64,000 nt of DNA, taken from contig NZ_CP021425.1 in assembly GCF_002162375.1 (NCBI RefSeq), positions 1,919,501 to 1,983,500 on the forward strand. The letters are read 5' to 3'. The position numbers and the translations under genes are program-made. This document shows positions 9,363-18,518 of the stretch, in pieces. The notes under the pieces are model-generated. The model was not told the origin of the DNA, did no database searches, and saw only the letters and a list, made by a program, of their open reading frames with translations. How positions within the stretch are numbered: position 1 is the stretch's first letter; each line of letters starts with the position of its first letter. The DNA is from Oleiphilus messinensis (lineage in GTDB: Bacteria > Pseudomonadota > Gammaproteobacteria > Pseudomonadales > Oleiphilaceae).

Positions 9363-9943
9363 TTGATTTAAAACGCCGGTATGTTTGGTGGATTATTTTT
9401 CTCGCATCGTTAGGGCCCCTGGCTACTGCGTTTTGGCGTGCATTTACGGGAGATTTGGGGGCTGACCCTGGAAAAGAGCTTGTGGAGTTTCTGGGTATTA
9501 CTGCACTCGTGTTTCTGTTGATCACCCTGTCCCTGACACCGCTAAAAATGATAACCAAGTCGGCGCAGGTCATTCGATTCCGAAGAATGCTGGGACTGTA
9601 CTGCTTCTTTTATGCATTGTTGCATGTGACGGGCTATCTATTGTTTCTGGCCAATTGGGCTGATTTCCTGGAGGACATTTTGAAGCGGCCCTACATTACA
9701 TTGGGCTTTCTGGCGTTTGTGGTACTGACTGTACTGGCATTTACATCGCCAAAAGCCATGGTGAGACGATTGGCGCGCAATTGGAAGAAACTGCATCGTT
9801 TGATCTATATCGCAGCGGTGCTGGTGATCATTCACTTTCTCTGGCAAGCCAAAGCTGATATTACAGAGCCGGTTGTTTATGGATTGATCACTGCGGTTCT
9901 GCTGTTGTTTCGGTTACCGGTCGTGCAGAGAGTATTGCGTTAG
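9359..9943 (+). CDS. msrQ: Heme-binding membrane subunit MsrQ
   Basis: This 194-residue polytopic protein of the ferric-reductase-like membrane family contains about six hydrophobic helices. Candidate heme-ligating histidines lie in YALLHVTGYL, in the KLHRLIYI segment and in LVIIHFLWQ. MsrQ passes electrons from the respiratory chain to the periplasmic molybdopterin enzyme MsrP, which repairs oxidised methionine residues in envelope proteins. In most genomes msrP lies directly upstream in the same operon. Here it is absent, and only a 15-codon frame overlaps the start. Either msrP lies elsewhere or this MsrQ serves another partner. An AAGGA site precedes the ATG. The family call is confident; the partner is unknown. 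Confidence 0.88.
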   Translation: MIDLKRRYVWWIIFLASLGPLATAFWRAFTGDLGADPGKELVEFLGITALVFLLITLSLTPLKMITKSAQVIRFRRMLGLYCFFYALLHVTGYLLFLANWADFLEDILKRPYITLGFLAFVVLTVLAFTSPKAMVRRLARNWKKLHRLIYIAAVLVIIHFLWQAKADITEPVVYGLITAVLLLFRLPVVQRVLR

Positions 9944-10041
9944 TTTTCAGGTGATGGATGGTTGACCAACCTTGCAGGCTTCAGTTGCAAAGTTGGCCTC
10001 GTCCCTGGTTACTTTCTCGGGTCGGCTTGTTGGTGCGGAGG

Positions 10042-10764
10042 TTATTTGGAGAGACCGTTCGCAACAAATGACTCATGATCATGAATCATGCTTTCCAAGT
10101 GGTCAGCCAACTCCACCAGTTGCTCATGATTGAGCTCGCTGATTAGCTTTTTAATCAGTGATCGAATGCCTTTTTGTACCTGGGCGATACTGAGGTCAGT
10201 GGTCTTCTTGGTGAAACCGCCGAAGTTGATCAGCGAGGTCGGCTCCTGATAATAGTACCTTACGCCTTCATCAACCAGTTCGCACAGGGCTTCGATAACA
10301 TCATGGATATAGCCATCTTTCTCGCCGTCCGAGCGAACGGTTTCCAGCAGTTGTTTAGCTTTGCCATGCAGCTCGTCATGCAATGCAAACACCAGAACGA
10401 ATTCACCGGTTTCAGGATGCTGGAACAACATGTTTTCCAGATATAGACTGATCGCCCGCATTTCTGCTGCGTCGCGCTTTTTGAAAAACTGTTTGATAAC
10501 GAGATCCAGTCCCGCCATAACCGCTTTAATACCGGTATCTGCAGTTTTCTTTGCCACGGGGTGTAAAGGTACAATTTCAGTTGGTTTGTGATAGTAACTG
10601 CGCAATCCAAATTGAGTCAGCTCAGAAACGATTTCAGCAGCTTTGCGGTTAATCTCCTTCGAATCATGTGATTCAGAAGTTTTAATACGTTCCACCGTTT
10701 TAATTGCTGTGGTGTGCAGGTTCTCATCGATTACAAAACCCCAGTAAGCGCTGGCTTTTGTCAT
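10042..10764 (-). CDS. Unrecognised cytoplasmic protein with internal duplication
   Basis: I do not recognise this 240-residue protein. It has no signal peptide or membrane segment and is predicted largely helical. Two halves are clearly related. The first, about residues 42-115, includes ELTQFGLRSYYHKPTEI and ends ISLYLENML. The second, about 158-230, includes ELVDEGVRYYYQEPTSL and ends LADHLESMI. The shared pattern is G-[LV]-R-[SY]-YY-x-[KE]-P-T, then a KKT-D motif, a basic helix and an acidic helix. This suggests a tandem repeat of one helical domain that forms a pseudo-dimer. It stands alone between msrQ (convergent) and metF, with its own upstream spacer. No function is proposed. Confidence 0.75.
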   Translation of the reverse strand: MTKASAYWGFVIDENLHTTAIKTVERIKTSESHDSKEINRKAAEIVSELTQFGLRSYYHKPTEIVPLHPVAKKTADTGIKAVMAGLDLVIKQFFKKRDAAEMRAISLYLENMLFQHPETGEFVLVFALHDELHGKAKQLLETVRSDGEKDGYIHDVIEALCELVDEGVRYYYQEPTSLINFGGFTKKTTDLSIAQVQKGIRSLIKKLISELNHEQLVELADHLESMIHDHESFVANGLSK

Positions 10765-10932
10765 TTTTACAGCTCCTAAGTTGACAATATCTCAGTTTGA
10801 CTGGCTACAACTTACCAATTATATGTGCCATTAATCATTGGCTAATATTACTGTAACAAAATGTACGGTTGGCCAACTACGCTTTTCTTTCAAATGCGTC
10901 GTTTTGATCACAAAAAAGGTTGTAGTGCCGGC

Positions 10933-10961
10933 CGCCAGGTTCATTTCGGTGAAACCTGGCG
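10933..10961 (-). terminator. Hairpin downstream of metF, possible transcript end
   Basis: CGCCAGGTT and AACCTGGCG form a 9-bp GC-rich stem with an 11-base loop, about 75 bp beyond the metF stop. A good T tract is missing on the minus strand, so termination is plausible but not certain. Confidence 0.4.
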
Positions 10962-11034
10962 CATTTCAATGATATCCAGCACTAAAGTGGCGGACAGTGT
11001 TGGGAATTTAGCGAGTGTGAAATCGTGTTAAATT

Positions 11035-11901
11035 TTATGCTTTGCTCACCAATGCATCCAAATTTAGGTTTTCCCAGATTTTCAAACTGGGTGCAGCTTG
11101 GTTCAAGGTATAAAAGTGTATTCCAGGAACTCCTTCCTGAAGCAGGGTGGAGCACATTTCGGAAACCACTTCTTCACCGAATTTACAAATGCTCTCAACA
11201 TCATCTCCGTAGGCTTCCAGTTGCTTACGAATCCAGCGTGGAATCTCTGCGCCACACATATCACTGAAACGAACTAGATTGGCGTAATTGGTGATGGGCA
11301 TGATGCCCGGCACTATCGGAATATCGATTCCCATTGCTTCCACCCGGTCGATAAAATAAAAGTAGGCATCGATGTTATAGAAATACTGGGTAATTGCGCT
11401 ATTGGCACCGGCATCGACTTTCTTCTTGAAGTTGATCAAGTCGGCTTCCGCGTTTGTGGCCTGTGGGTGAAATTCCGGGTACGCCGCCACTTCAATACTA
11501 AAGTGGTCTCCACTGTGTTCGCGGATAAACTCAACCAATTCATTTGCGTACCGTAGCTCACCATGAGCGCCCATGCCGGAGGGCAGGTCGCCCCGCAAGG
11601 CAACAATTCGATTGATATTGTTCTCTTTGTACAGGTTTAACAATTCAGTTAAATCGTTACGGGTTGCCCCGATGCAGGATAAGTGGGGGGCAGTATCAAT
11701 ACCTTGGTTGTGCAATTTTAATACGGTATCGATGGTGCGCTCCTGAGTTGAGCCGCCCGCACCATATGTCACCGAGAAGAAGTCCGGACATTTAGTCGCC
11801 AGCTCATCGCGCACGGTTTGTAGTTTTTCCATGCCTGCTGGTGTCTTGGGCGGGAAAAACTCAAAACTGAAGCGACGCTGGATTTGATTTTGACTGTTCA
11901 T
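11035..11901 (-). CDS. metF: 5,10-methylenetetrahydrofolate reductase
   Basis: MetF reduces methylene-THF to methyl-THF with NAD(P)H and FAD, supplying the methyl group for methionine synthase. The Met at 11901 is chosen as start: it has a GAGG site six bases upstream and gives 288 residues, the usual length. The in-frame extension upstream has no family similarity. Family motifs include RRFSFEFFPPKT at the N-terminus, the GAGGSTQERT loop, HLSCIGATR, RGDLP and the C-terminal GIHFYTLN. It is the last gene of the leftward SAM-cycle cluster (regulator, metK, ahcY, metF), separated from ahcY by 234 bp that contain a strong hairpin. High confidence. Confidence 0.96.
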   Translation of the reverse strand: MNSQNQIQRRFSFEFFPPKTPAGMEKLQTVRDELATKCPDFFSVTYGAGGSTQERTIDTVLKLHNQGIDTAPHLSCIGATRNDLTELLNLYKENNINRIVALRGDLPSGMGAHGELRYANELVEFIREHSGDHFSIEVAAYPEFHPQATNAEADLINFKKKVDAGANSAITQYFYNIDAYFYFIDRVEAMGIDIPIVPGIMPITNYANLVRFSDMCGAEIPRWIRKQLEAYGDDVESICKFGEEVVSEMCSTLLQEGVPGIHFYTLNQAAPSLKIWENLNLDALVSKA

Positions 11902-12020
11902 CTGAGACCTCGTTCTTCGGACACAATCGTCCTGTTTATCAGCGGTTGTGCTGAAAATAATGCCGTAGAGTATATCCGGGGGATTTTCCCGCATGAAAGC
12001 GGGAAAACAGGATGGTTTTG

Positions 12021-12044
12021 CCAGGCACCCCGTGAGGTGCCTGG
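12021..12044 (-). terminator. Strong hairpin between ahcY and metF
   Basis: CCAGGCACC and GGTGCCTGG form a perfect 9-bp GC-rich stem with a 6-base loop. It lies about 90 bp after the ahcY stop and 120 bp before the metF start. There is no clear T tract on the minus strand. It may partly terminate or stabilise the ahcY message, making metF expression partly separate. Confidence 0.45.
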
Positions 12045-12135
12045 TTAGCAAACCCGTGTACTTAGACTTTTGGAGCCATGAACCGAGTGGGCTTGCGCGT
12101 TGTACCCTTGATCCTGGTACTGTTTAAACTGAACC

Positions 12136-13530
12136 TTAATATTTGTAGCTTTCTGGTTTGTAAGGCCCTTCAACGGATACATTGATGTATTTCGCCTGAT
12201 CGGAAGTGAGTTTGGTCAATACACCACCAAATCCTTCAACCATGTCTTTTGCCACTTCTTCATCCAGTTTCTTGGGCAGTACTTTAACGTAGATGCCTTC
12301 TGCTTTCTGATCTGCAGGCAGGTCAGCGAATTTTCGCTCGTACAAATACATTTGCGCCAGTACCTGGTTGGCAAAGGAGCCGTCCATGATGCGCGAAGGG
12401 TGGCCTGTTGCGTTACCCAGATTGACCAGGCGACCTTCAGAGAGCAGCAGCAGGTGATCATTGTTTTCCCGGTCACGATAAACTTTGTGAACCTGCGGCT
12501 TGATTTCCTGCCAGTCCCACTGTTCGCGCATGAAAGCCGTATCAATTTCGTTGTCGAAGTGGCCGATATTACAGACTACAGCACCGCTTTTCAGTGCCTT
12601 CAGCATGTTTTTGTCGCACACATTGATGTTTCCGGTCGTGGTTACAATCAGATCCGTGTTTGCAAGGAGGGCTTTATCGATGTTATTTTCGGTGCCATCG
12701 TTGTCGCCATTCAGGTAAGGAGAAACCACCTCAAAACCGTCCATGCACGCTTGCATTGCACAAATTGGATCGATTTCGGTGATCTTGACGATCATGCCTT
12801 CCTGACGCAGTGAAGCAGCAGAGCCCTTACCAACGTCACCGTAACCGATAACCAGTGCTTTTTTACCGGACAGCAGGTGATCGGTTGCACGTTTGATCGC
12901 ATCGTTCAAGCTGTGGCGGCAGCCGTATTTGTTATCGTTTTTGGATTTGGTTACGGCATCATTTACGTTGATTGCCGGAACTTTCAATGAGCCTTCTTCC
13001 ATCATTTCAAGAAGACGGTGCACACCCGTGGTGGTTTCTTCGGAAATGCCGTGGATTTGATCCAGCAGTGCGGGGTATTTTTCATGACAAATCTGAGTCA
13101 GGTCACCGCCGTCATCCAGAATCATGTTGGCATTCCAAACGTCACCATCTTTGAGAATGGTTTGCTCAATACACCACCAGAACTCTTCTTCAGTTTCACC
13201 TTTCCAGGCGAAAACAGGAATTCCGGCAGCTGCAATCGCTGCAGCAGCATGATCTTGAGTGGAAAATATATTGCAGGAGGACCAGCGAACATCTGCACCC
13301 AGTTCAACCAATGTTTCGATCAGAACGGCTGTCTGGATAGTCATATGGATACAGCCCATGATTCGTGCATCGGCCAACGGCTTCTGGTCGGCGTATTTAC
13401 GGCGCAGTGCCATTAACGCAGGCATCTCTCCTTCTGCGATTTCAATTTCGCGACGGCCCCATTCCGCGAGTGATATATCGGCGACTTTATAGTCGGTGAA
13501 GTTTTTTAGTTGTTCTGCGGGTGAATTCAT
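12136..13530 (-). CDS. ahcY: S-adenosylhomocysteine hydrolase
   Basis: AhcY splits S-adenosylhomocysteine to adenosine and homocysteine, relieving product inhibition of methyltransferases. The 464 residues align with the Pseudomonas-type enzyme, including the [18 protein letters not shown] start, [16 protein letters not shown], the NAD-binding [12 protein letters not shown] and the C-terminal [10 protein letters not shown]. The Met at 13530 is preferred over the one six codons upstream, because CGGAG sits six bases before it while the upstream Met has no ribosome site. It lies 97 bp after metK and is probably in the same transcript. The gap holds a GC-rich hairpin. I looked for an SAH riboswitch, common before this gene in pseudomonads, and found none. 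Confidence 0.96.
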   Translation of the reverse strand: MNSPAEQLKNFTDYKVADISLAEWGRREIEIAEGEMPALMALRRKYADQKPLADARIMGCIHMTIQTAVLIETLVELGADVRWSSCNIFSTQDHAAAAIAAAGIPVFAWKGETEEEFWWCIEQTILKDGDVWNANMILDDGGDLTQICHEKYPALLDQIHGISEETTTGVHRLLEMMEEGSLKVPAINVNDAVTKSKNDNKYGCRHSLNDAIKRATDHLLSGKKALVIGYGDVGKGSAASLRQEGMIVKITEIDPICAMQACMDGFEVVSPYLNGDNDGTENNIDKALLANTDLIVTTTGNINVCDKNMLKALKSGAVVCNIGHFDNEIDTAFMREQWDWQEIKPQVHKVYRDRENNDHLLLLSEGRLVNLGNATGHPSRIMDGSFANQVLAQMYLYERKFADLPADQKAEGIYVKVLPKKLDEEVAKDMVEGFGGVLTKLTSDQAKYINVSVEGPYKPESYKY

Positions 13531-13591
13531 GTCTGACTCCGTTGCCATTTTGTGGCGTTTTAGATGTTCAAGCTTATTTTGATGTTACTCT

Positions 13592-13615
13592 AACAGGAGG
13601 CGACGGCCTCCTGTT
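13592..13615 (-). promoter_or_regulatory. GC-rich hairpin between metK and ahcY
   Basis: AACAGGAGGC and GCCTCCTGTT form a perfect 10-bp stem with a 4-base loop just after the metK stop. The minus strand lacks a T tract after it. It may separate the two messages partially or protect the metK 3' end. It does not resemble the SAH riboswitch core. Confidence 0.45.
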
Positions 13616-13627
13616 TTGGCGACCGGA

Positions 13628-14788
13628 TCAGATGCCAGCCGCTTGTCTCAATGCGTCAGCTTTGTCTGTTTTTTCCCAGCTGAAACCGTCACCGGTACGA
13701 CCGAAGTGTCCGTAAGACGCTGTCGGGCGATAGATTGGGCGACGCAGATCCAGCATTTCGATCAGGCCAGCAGGGCGCAGGTCGAAGTGTTCACGCACCA
13801 GCTCGGCAATCTTGTCATCGGAAATTTTACCGGTACCGAAGGTATTCAGACTGATAGAAGTGGGCTCGGATACGCCGATTGCGTATGAAACCTGGATCTC
13901 ACACTTGTCTGCCAGTCCAGCCGCAACGATATTTTTCGCAACATAACGACCCGCGTAGGCTGCTGAGCGATCCACCTTGGATGGATCTTTGCCCGAGAAT
14001 GCACCGCCACCATGGCGAGCCATTCCACCATAAGTGTCAACGATGATTTTTCGACCGGTCAGGCCGCAGTCTCCCACCGGGCCGCCAATGATGAACTGAC
14101 CGGTTGGGTTTATGTGATACTTGGTGTCGGTGTGAAGCCAGTCCGAAGGCAATACGGGTTTGATAATTTCTTCAAGCACCGCTTCCTGAAGATCGGATTG
14201 ACTGATCTCTGGATTGTGTTGAGTTGAGAGAACGACCGCATCAACAGCAACGGGTTTACCGTTTTCATAGCGCAAGGTGACCTGACTTTTTGCATCTGGA
14301 CGTAACCAGGGCAATACACCTTTTTTGCGCATCGCTGCCTGGCGTTCAACCAGTCGGTGCGCATAATAAATGGGTGCTGGCATCAATACGTCGGTCTCGT
14401 TGGTTGCATAACCGAACATCAGACCCTGATCACCTGCACCGAGGTCTTTGGAATCCGCTTCGTCAACCCCCATGGCAATGTCTGCAGACTGTTTACCGAT
14501 CGCATTCAATACCGCACAGGATGCACCGTCGAAGCCAACATCTGAACTACCGTAACCAATATCCAGGATGACCTCGCGAACCAGATCTTCCAGATCAATA
14601 TATGTTGATGTTCTCACCTCGCCAGCGATTACAACCATACCGGTCTTAACCAGTGTTTCCACTGCGACTCGGGCGTGGGCATCTTCACTGATGATCGCAT
14701 CCAGAATCGCGTCGGAAATCTGATCTGCCATTTTATCCGGATGGCCTTCTGACACTGACTCAGAGGTGAATATTGAATATTCGCTCAT
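13628..14788 (-). CDS. metK: S-adenosylmethionine synthetase
   Basis: MetK makes SAM from ATP and methionine. The start at 14788 begins [19 protein letters not shown] and has an AGGA site about nine bases upstream; the longer in-frame extension is not family-like. Signature sequences are present: [16 protein letters not shown] near the N-terminus, [12 protein letters not shown], and the glycine-rich [16 protein letters not shown] loop. The 386 residues match the normal length. It lies between the ArsR-methyltransferase gene (97 bp upstream) and ahcY. The four genes supply and recycle SAM and read in the same direction, so joint control by the upstream regulator is likely. Confidence 0.97.
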   Translation of the reverse strand: MSEYSIFTSESVSEGHPDKMADQISDAILDAIISEDAHARVAVETLVKTGMVVIAGEVRTSTYIDLEDLVREVILDIGYGSSDVGFDGASCAVLNAIGKQSADIAMGVDEADSKDLGAGDQGLMFGYATNETDVLMPAPIYYAHRLVERQAAMRKKGVLPWLRPDAKSQVTLRYENGKPVAVDAVVLSTQHNPEISQSDLQEAVLEEIIKPVLPSDWLHTDTKYHINPTGQFIIGGPVGDCGLTGRKIIVDTYGGMARHGGGAFSGKDPSKVDRSAAYAGRYVAKNIVAAGLADKCEIQVSYAIGVSEPTSISLNTFGTGKISDDKIAELVREHFDLRPAGLIEMLDLRRPIYRPTASYGHFGRTGDGFSWEKTDKADALRQAAGI

Positions 14789-14885
14789 GTTATTTTTTCC
14801 TGTATCGGTTGTCGTTACCAAGTTCGACGGTTAGAAAAAATCGACGGTCTAAAATCGGCCTGTCGAGGTGCTTTCACTCCACAAA

Positions 14886-15950
14886 TTAATTGGAATTTAT
14901 AAATTTTCGGGCCTGGATCTGAAAACCGTTTCGCAGTCCAATGTAAAGGGACTCGCTCTCCTCCAGTCCAGATTGAATGGCCCATTGTGTTAATTCCTGG
15001 GGCTCGAATCCCAGCCATAAATCGCCACAGTTTGTTTTTGCCCAATCCTGATCATGGTGGCACAGGTCGGTCAGAATCATCACGCCACCGGGCTTGAGCA
15101 GTGCCTGGCTGTCCCGGAAGATATCTCGCGGGCTGGCGACATGGTGTAGAACCATGTTCAGGACAATAGCATCTACAGTCAGTTTTTGCGCAACCGCAAC
15201 ATCGGTTTCCCCGTAAATAAACTCGATGTTGTCGAGTTTATGCTCTGCGGCGTGCTGCCGGGCAGCATTGAGCATGTCTGACGAGTTATCCAGTGCGTAG
15301 ACTTTGTTAAAGCCTGTGCTTAAGTCACTGAGAAATGAACCTTTGCCAGGGCCAATTTCCAGTGCGCTGTCCCGTGTTTTCAATGATTCATTGAACAGCA
15401 GTTCTTTCGCGGGGTCGGCATATTGCTCGTAGGCCGCAATAAGCTCCTGTTGTTCCCGGAATTTCTCTGCATTTTTGGCGAAGAACAATCGGGACTGTTC
15501 TGCCCGTTGTGCTCGAATTGCCTTAATTCGATCCATTCGTTCGGTTTCAATTGGTGTCTGGTCAACCAATTCGAGCAGTGTCTGAATCGCGTCACTTTGC
15601 GGGTCGTTTACACGCGCCAACGGGCGACGATAGAAAATAGAGTTGCCCTCCCGTTGCGTTTCAGTCAGCCCCACATTATTCAAAACTTTCAGGTGATGGC
15701 TCATGCCGGACTGTTTGGTATCGAACAGGTTGCAGAGTTCGAGCACACCGAAGGAGTCGGTTTCCAGTACCCTTAAAATCTCCAGTCGCAACGGATCAGC
15801 ACTGGCTTTAAGTACTGCAGCCAATGTGGTGGTGTTCAGGGCTGGTTGGGTCACCTGAGACACTGCTCCATCGTAACTGCCTGTATCGTCATTTTGGCTG
15901 GTGCAGGGTTCTGTGCCGGAATCATTTTTATTGTTTGCCATGTAGTTCAT
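14886..15950 (-). CDS. ArsR-type regulator fused to a SAM-dependent methyltransferase domain (SahR-like)
   Basis: This 354-residue protein has two parts. Residues 43-108 form an ArsR-type winged helix (ASADPLRLEILRVLE, then CNLFDTKQSGMSHHLKVL). From about residue 160 there is a class-I methyltransferase fold with motif I LEIGPGKGSFLSDL (197-210) and VLNMVLHHV. It lies upstream of metK-ahcY-metF on the same strand. ArsR-type SahR proteins are known to control methionine-cycle genes in response to SAH, and I infer the same here, with the methyltransferase-like domain as possible ligand sensor. A 38-bp palindrome covers the predicted -35 region, suggesting autorepression. No Shine-Dalgarno precedes the ATG, and the predicted transcript start falls on it, so the mRNA may be leaderless. 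The 25 residues after the start are low-complexity. Confidence 0.85.
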   Translation of the reverse strand: MNYMANNKNDSGTEPCTSQNDDTGSYDGAVSQVTQPALNTTTLAAVLKASADPLRLEILRVLETDSFGVLELCNLFDTKQSGMSHHLKVLNNVGLTETQREGNSIFYRRPLARVNDPQSDAIQTLLELVDQTPIETERMDRIKAIRAQRAEQSRLFFAKNAEKFREQQELIAAYEQYADPAKELLFNESLKTRDSALEIGPGKGSFLSDLSTGFNKVYALDNSSDMLNAARQHAAEHKLDNIEFIYGETDVAVAQKLTVDAIVLNMVLHHVASPRDIFRDSQALLKPGGVMILTDLCHHDQDWAKTNCGDLWLGFEPQELTQWAIQSGLEESESLYIGLRNGFQIQARKFINSN

Positions 15951-15956
15951 GGAGGA

Positions 15957-15985
15957 AGTCTAGCAACGGTTTTTAGTGTTGACAA
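15957..15985 (-). promoter_or_regulatory. Predicted sigma-70 promoter of the ArsR-methyltransferase gene
   Basis: On the minus strand, TTGTCA (15980-15985) and TAGACT (15957-15962) are separated by exactly 17 bases. The expected start point, seven bases past the -10, coincides with the A of the start codon at 15950. Confidence 0.5.
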
Positions 15986-16019
15986 CAGCTATATCAAAAA
16001 AAATTGATATAGCTGTTGT
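15982..16019. promoter_or_regulatory. Large palindrome overlapping the regulator promoter, probable operator
   Basis: ACAACAGCTATATCAA is followed by six A residues and then its perfect 16-base reverse complement. The left arm covers part of the predicted -35 of the ArsR-methyltransferase gene. Stem length, low GC and lack of a downstream T tract argue for a DNA-binding site rather than a terminator. ArsR proteins bind AT-rich dyads, so the adjacent gene product is the obvious candidate ligand. Confidence 0.65.
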
Positions 16020-16503
16020 TGTAGGCAAAAGTTGGAGGTGAAAGTTGGAGTAGATGTCAGCGTGAAAGTAAGGCAGCTGTGAGCTAATGGGGGCGTTTTG
16101 TTATATCCTGTTGAGCTGTTTTTCCGGGATGGAAAGCAGCAGTGCTCGTCGTTCTTTGAGGCATCGTTGTTATTTAGGGCAGGAGAACAGGTGAAACCGT
16201 TGGTATTGATAATCATTGATATTGAGGTTAATCAGGATAATTTGCCTAAATATGTGATTCCAGTTTGCGACAGGAGGCCGATTAAGCGACAATAGGCGAC
16301 TTTTTTCACGTCGGCCAAGATATGTTCGATTTCATTTTGTGTCTTCGTATGCAATTTGACCATCGGAATTGCCCGGATGTTGAATTCAATTATTATTAAC
16401 CGTTGAGTGTAAGCGCCACCTGATTGGGCGTTTGTAAGCGAGTTAACGATTGTAAGTGTAACCACCGTTTGTAAGTGTAAACTATTGTTTTGGGGGAAAA
16501 TTG
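16020..16503. other. Upstream region of tkt with four TGTAAG repeats
   Basis: No gene is convincing here. Just before tkt the hexamer TGTAAG occurs four times in one orientation, at 16409, 16434, 16452 and 16471, the last two within TGTAAGTGTAA. Spacing is 25, 18 and 19 bases. They may be regulator half-sites or belong to the 5' leader of the tkt operon. Confidence 0.4.
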
Positions 16504-18501
16504 ATGCCTGCTCGCAAAGACCTCGCGAATGCCATTCGTGCACTGAGTATGGATGCCGTGCAAAAAGCTAAATCTGGCCATCCAGGTGCTCCGATGGGAA
16601 TGGCGGATATCGCCGAAGTGTTGTGGAATGACTATCTTCGTCACAACCCTGCTAATCCAGACTGGATTAATCGTGATCGGTTTGTGTTGTCCAATGGCCA
16701 TGGCTCGATGCTGTTATATTCCCTGTTGCACTTAAGTGGTTACGATGTATCGATTGATGATCTGAAAAACTTCCGTCAATTGCACTCCAAAACACCTGGT
16801 CACCCGGAATATGGTTATACGCCTGGCATTGAAACGACAACCGGGCCTCTGGGGCAGGGTATCGCTAACGCGGTCGGTATGGCTCTCGCGGAGAAAATAC
16901 TGGCAGACCAGTTCAATCGTGAAGGCCATTCAATCATTGACCACTTCACCTATGCGTTCACCGGTGATGGCTGTTTGATGGAAGGTGTTTCCCATGAAGT
17001 CTGTTCATTGGCAGGAACACTGGGCTTAGGTAAGTTGGTACTGTTTTATGACGACAATGGTATCTCGATTGATGGTGAGGTAGAAGGCTGGTTTACCGAT
17101 GATACACCCAAGCGTTTTGAATCCTATGGCTGGCAGGTTATTGCCGGTGTAGATGGCCATGACGCAGACGAAATAAAAGCAGCCATTGAAACGGCCCGTG
17201 AGGATTTAACCCGTCCAACACTCATTTGCTGCAAGACTGTGATCGGATTCGGGTCACCCAACAAACAGGGTACCGAAAGCTGTCATGGTGCACCGCTGGG
17301 CGATGATGAAATTGCGGCAACCCGTGAGAATCTGGGCTGGAGCCATCCTGCTTTTGAAATTCCGGCGGAAATTGCATCCTCCTGGAACAAGCAATCTGCT
17401 GGCGCAGCTTTTGAAGGTGAGTGGGATGAGCAGTTTGCCGCATACCAGGCTGCCTTCCCCCAACTGGCCTCTGAACTGAAGCGGCGTATGGCGGGTGAGT
17501 TACCAGAAGACTTTACGGCCAAGGCGAATGCTTATATCGCTGACTGTCAGGCGGCAGGTGAAACCATTGCCACCCGTAAAGCATCGCAGAACAGCATCAA
17601 TGCATTGGCCCCTGAGCTGCCTGAATTGCTCGGTGGTTCGGCTGACCTGGCGGGTTCCAACCTGACCCTTTGGAGCGGTAGTAAAGGGGTGCGCGCTGAT
17701 GATGCATCCGGTAACTATGTATTTTACGGTGTGCGCGAATTCGGCATGTCGGCCATGATGAACGGTATAGCGTTGCATGGTGGTTTTATCCCTTATGGAG
17801 CGACTTTCCTGGTGTTCATGGAATATGCACGTAATGCTGTCCGCATGTCTGCATTAATGAAGCAACGAGTGTTGTATGTCTTCACCCATGATTCCATTGG
17901 TCTGGGCGAAGATGGTCCGACGCACCAGCCTATCGAACAACTTTCAAATTTGCGCCACACGCCTAACATGAATACCTGGCGCCCATGTGATGCGGTAGAG
18001 TCAGCAGTATCCTGGAAATATGCAGTAGAACGACAGGACGGGCCTTCAGCGTTGATCTTTTCCCGACAAGGGTTAGCTCATCAGTCTCGTTCCAGTCAGC
18101 AGGTGAGCGATATTGAGCGTGGCGGTTACATCTTGTCCGATAGTGAAGGGCATCCGGACTTGATTTTGATTGCAACGGGCTCTGAAGTGGCTCTTGCTCA
18201 AGAGGCTGCGATTCAGCTGAGGGACAATGGCCAGAATGTTCGGGTTGTATCTATGCCTTGTACAGAGGTGTTTGACACTCAGGACGCCGAGTATAAAGAG
18301 CAGGTGTTGCCACTGGATGTTCCGGCACGGATCGCAATCGAAGCGGGTATTGAGGACTTCTGGTACAAGTATGTCGGACTGGATGGTCGCATTGTTGGCA
18401 TGAGCAGTTTCGGAGAATCCGCACCGGCAGGTGAACTATTCCGCGAGTTTGGTTTTACCACCGAAAATATCGTAGCTGTTGCGCAGGATATCTTGGGCTA
18501 G
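16504..18501 (+). CDS. tkt: Transketolase
   Basis: This TPP-dependent transketolase of the non-oxidative pentose phosphate pathway moves two-carbon units between sugar phosphates in the cytoplasm. The ATG at 16504, with GGGGGA upstream, gives 665 residues, the normal length. Recognisable parts are the N-terminal [13 protein letters not shown], the TPP/Mg motif [12 protein letters not shown] through the downstream NN-type segment, and the pyrimidine-domain motif [15 protein letters not shown]. It is the first gene of tkt-epd-pgk-fba, a common cluster in gammaproteobacteria. epd follows after 17 bp, so the first two genes are co-transcribed. High confidence. Confidence 0.97.
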   Translation: MPARKDLANAIRALSMDAVQKAKSGHPGAPMGMADIAEVLWNDYLRHNPANPDWINRDRFVLSNGHGSMLLYSLLHLSGYDVSIDDLKNFRQLHSKTPGHPEYGYTPGIETTTGPLGQGIANAVGMALAEKILADQFNREGHSIIDHFTYAFTGDGCLMEGVSHEVCSLAGTLGLGKLVLFYDDNGISIDGEVEGWFTDDTPKRFESYGWQVIAGVDGHDADEIKAAIETAREDLTRPTLICCKTVIGFGSPNKQGTESCHGAPLGDDEIAATRENLGWSHPAFEIPAEIASSWNKQSAGAAFEGEWDEQFAAYQAAFPQLASELKRRMAGELPEDFTAKANAYIADCQAAGETIATRKASQNSINALAPELPELLGGSADLAGSNLTLWSGSKGVRADDASGNYVFYGVREFGMSAMMNGIALHGGFIPYGATFLVFMEYARNAVRMSALMKQRVLYVFTHDSIGLGEDGPTHQPIEQLSNLRHTPNMNTWRPCDAVESAVSWKYAVERQDGPSALIFSRQGLAHQSRSSQQVSDIERGGYILSDSEGHPDLILIATGSEVALAQEAAIQLRDNGQNVRVVSMPCTEVFDTQDAEYKEQVLPLDVPARIAIEAGIEDFWYKYVGLDGRIVGMSSFGESAPAGELFREFGFTTENIVAVAQDILG

Positions 18502-18518
18502 GTATATCAGACTGAATC

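Noticed and set aside
13531-13627. SAH riboswitch before ahcY
   Set aside because: The gap is only 97 bp and mainly a simple 10-bp hairpin; the conserved SAH-riboswitch core is not present.
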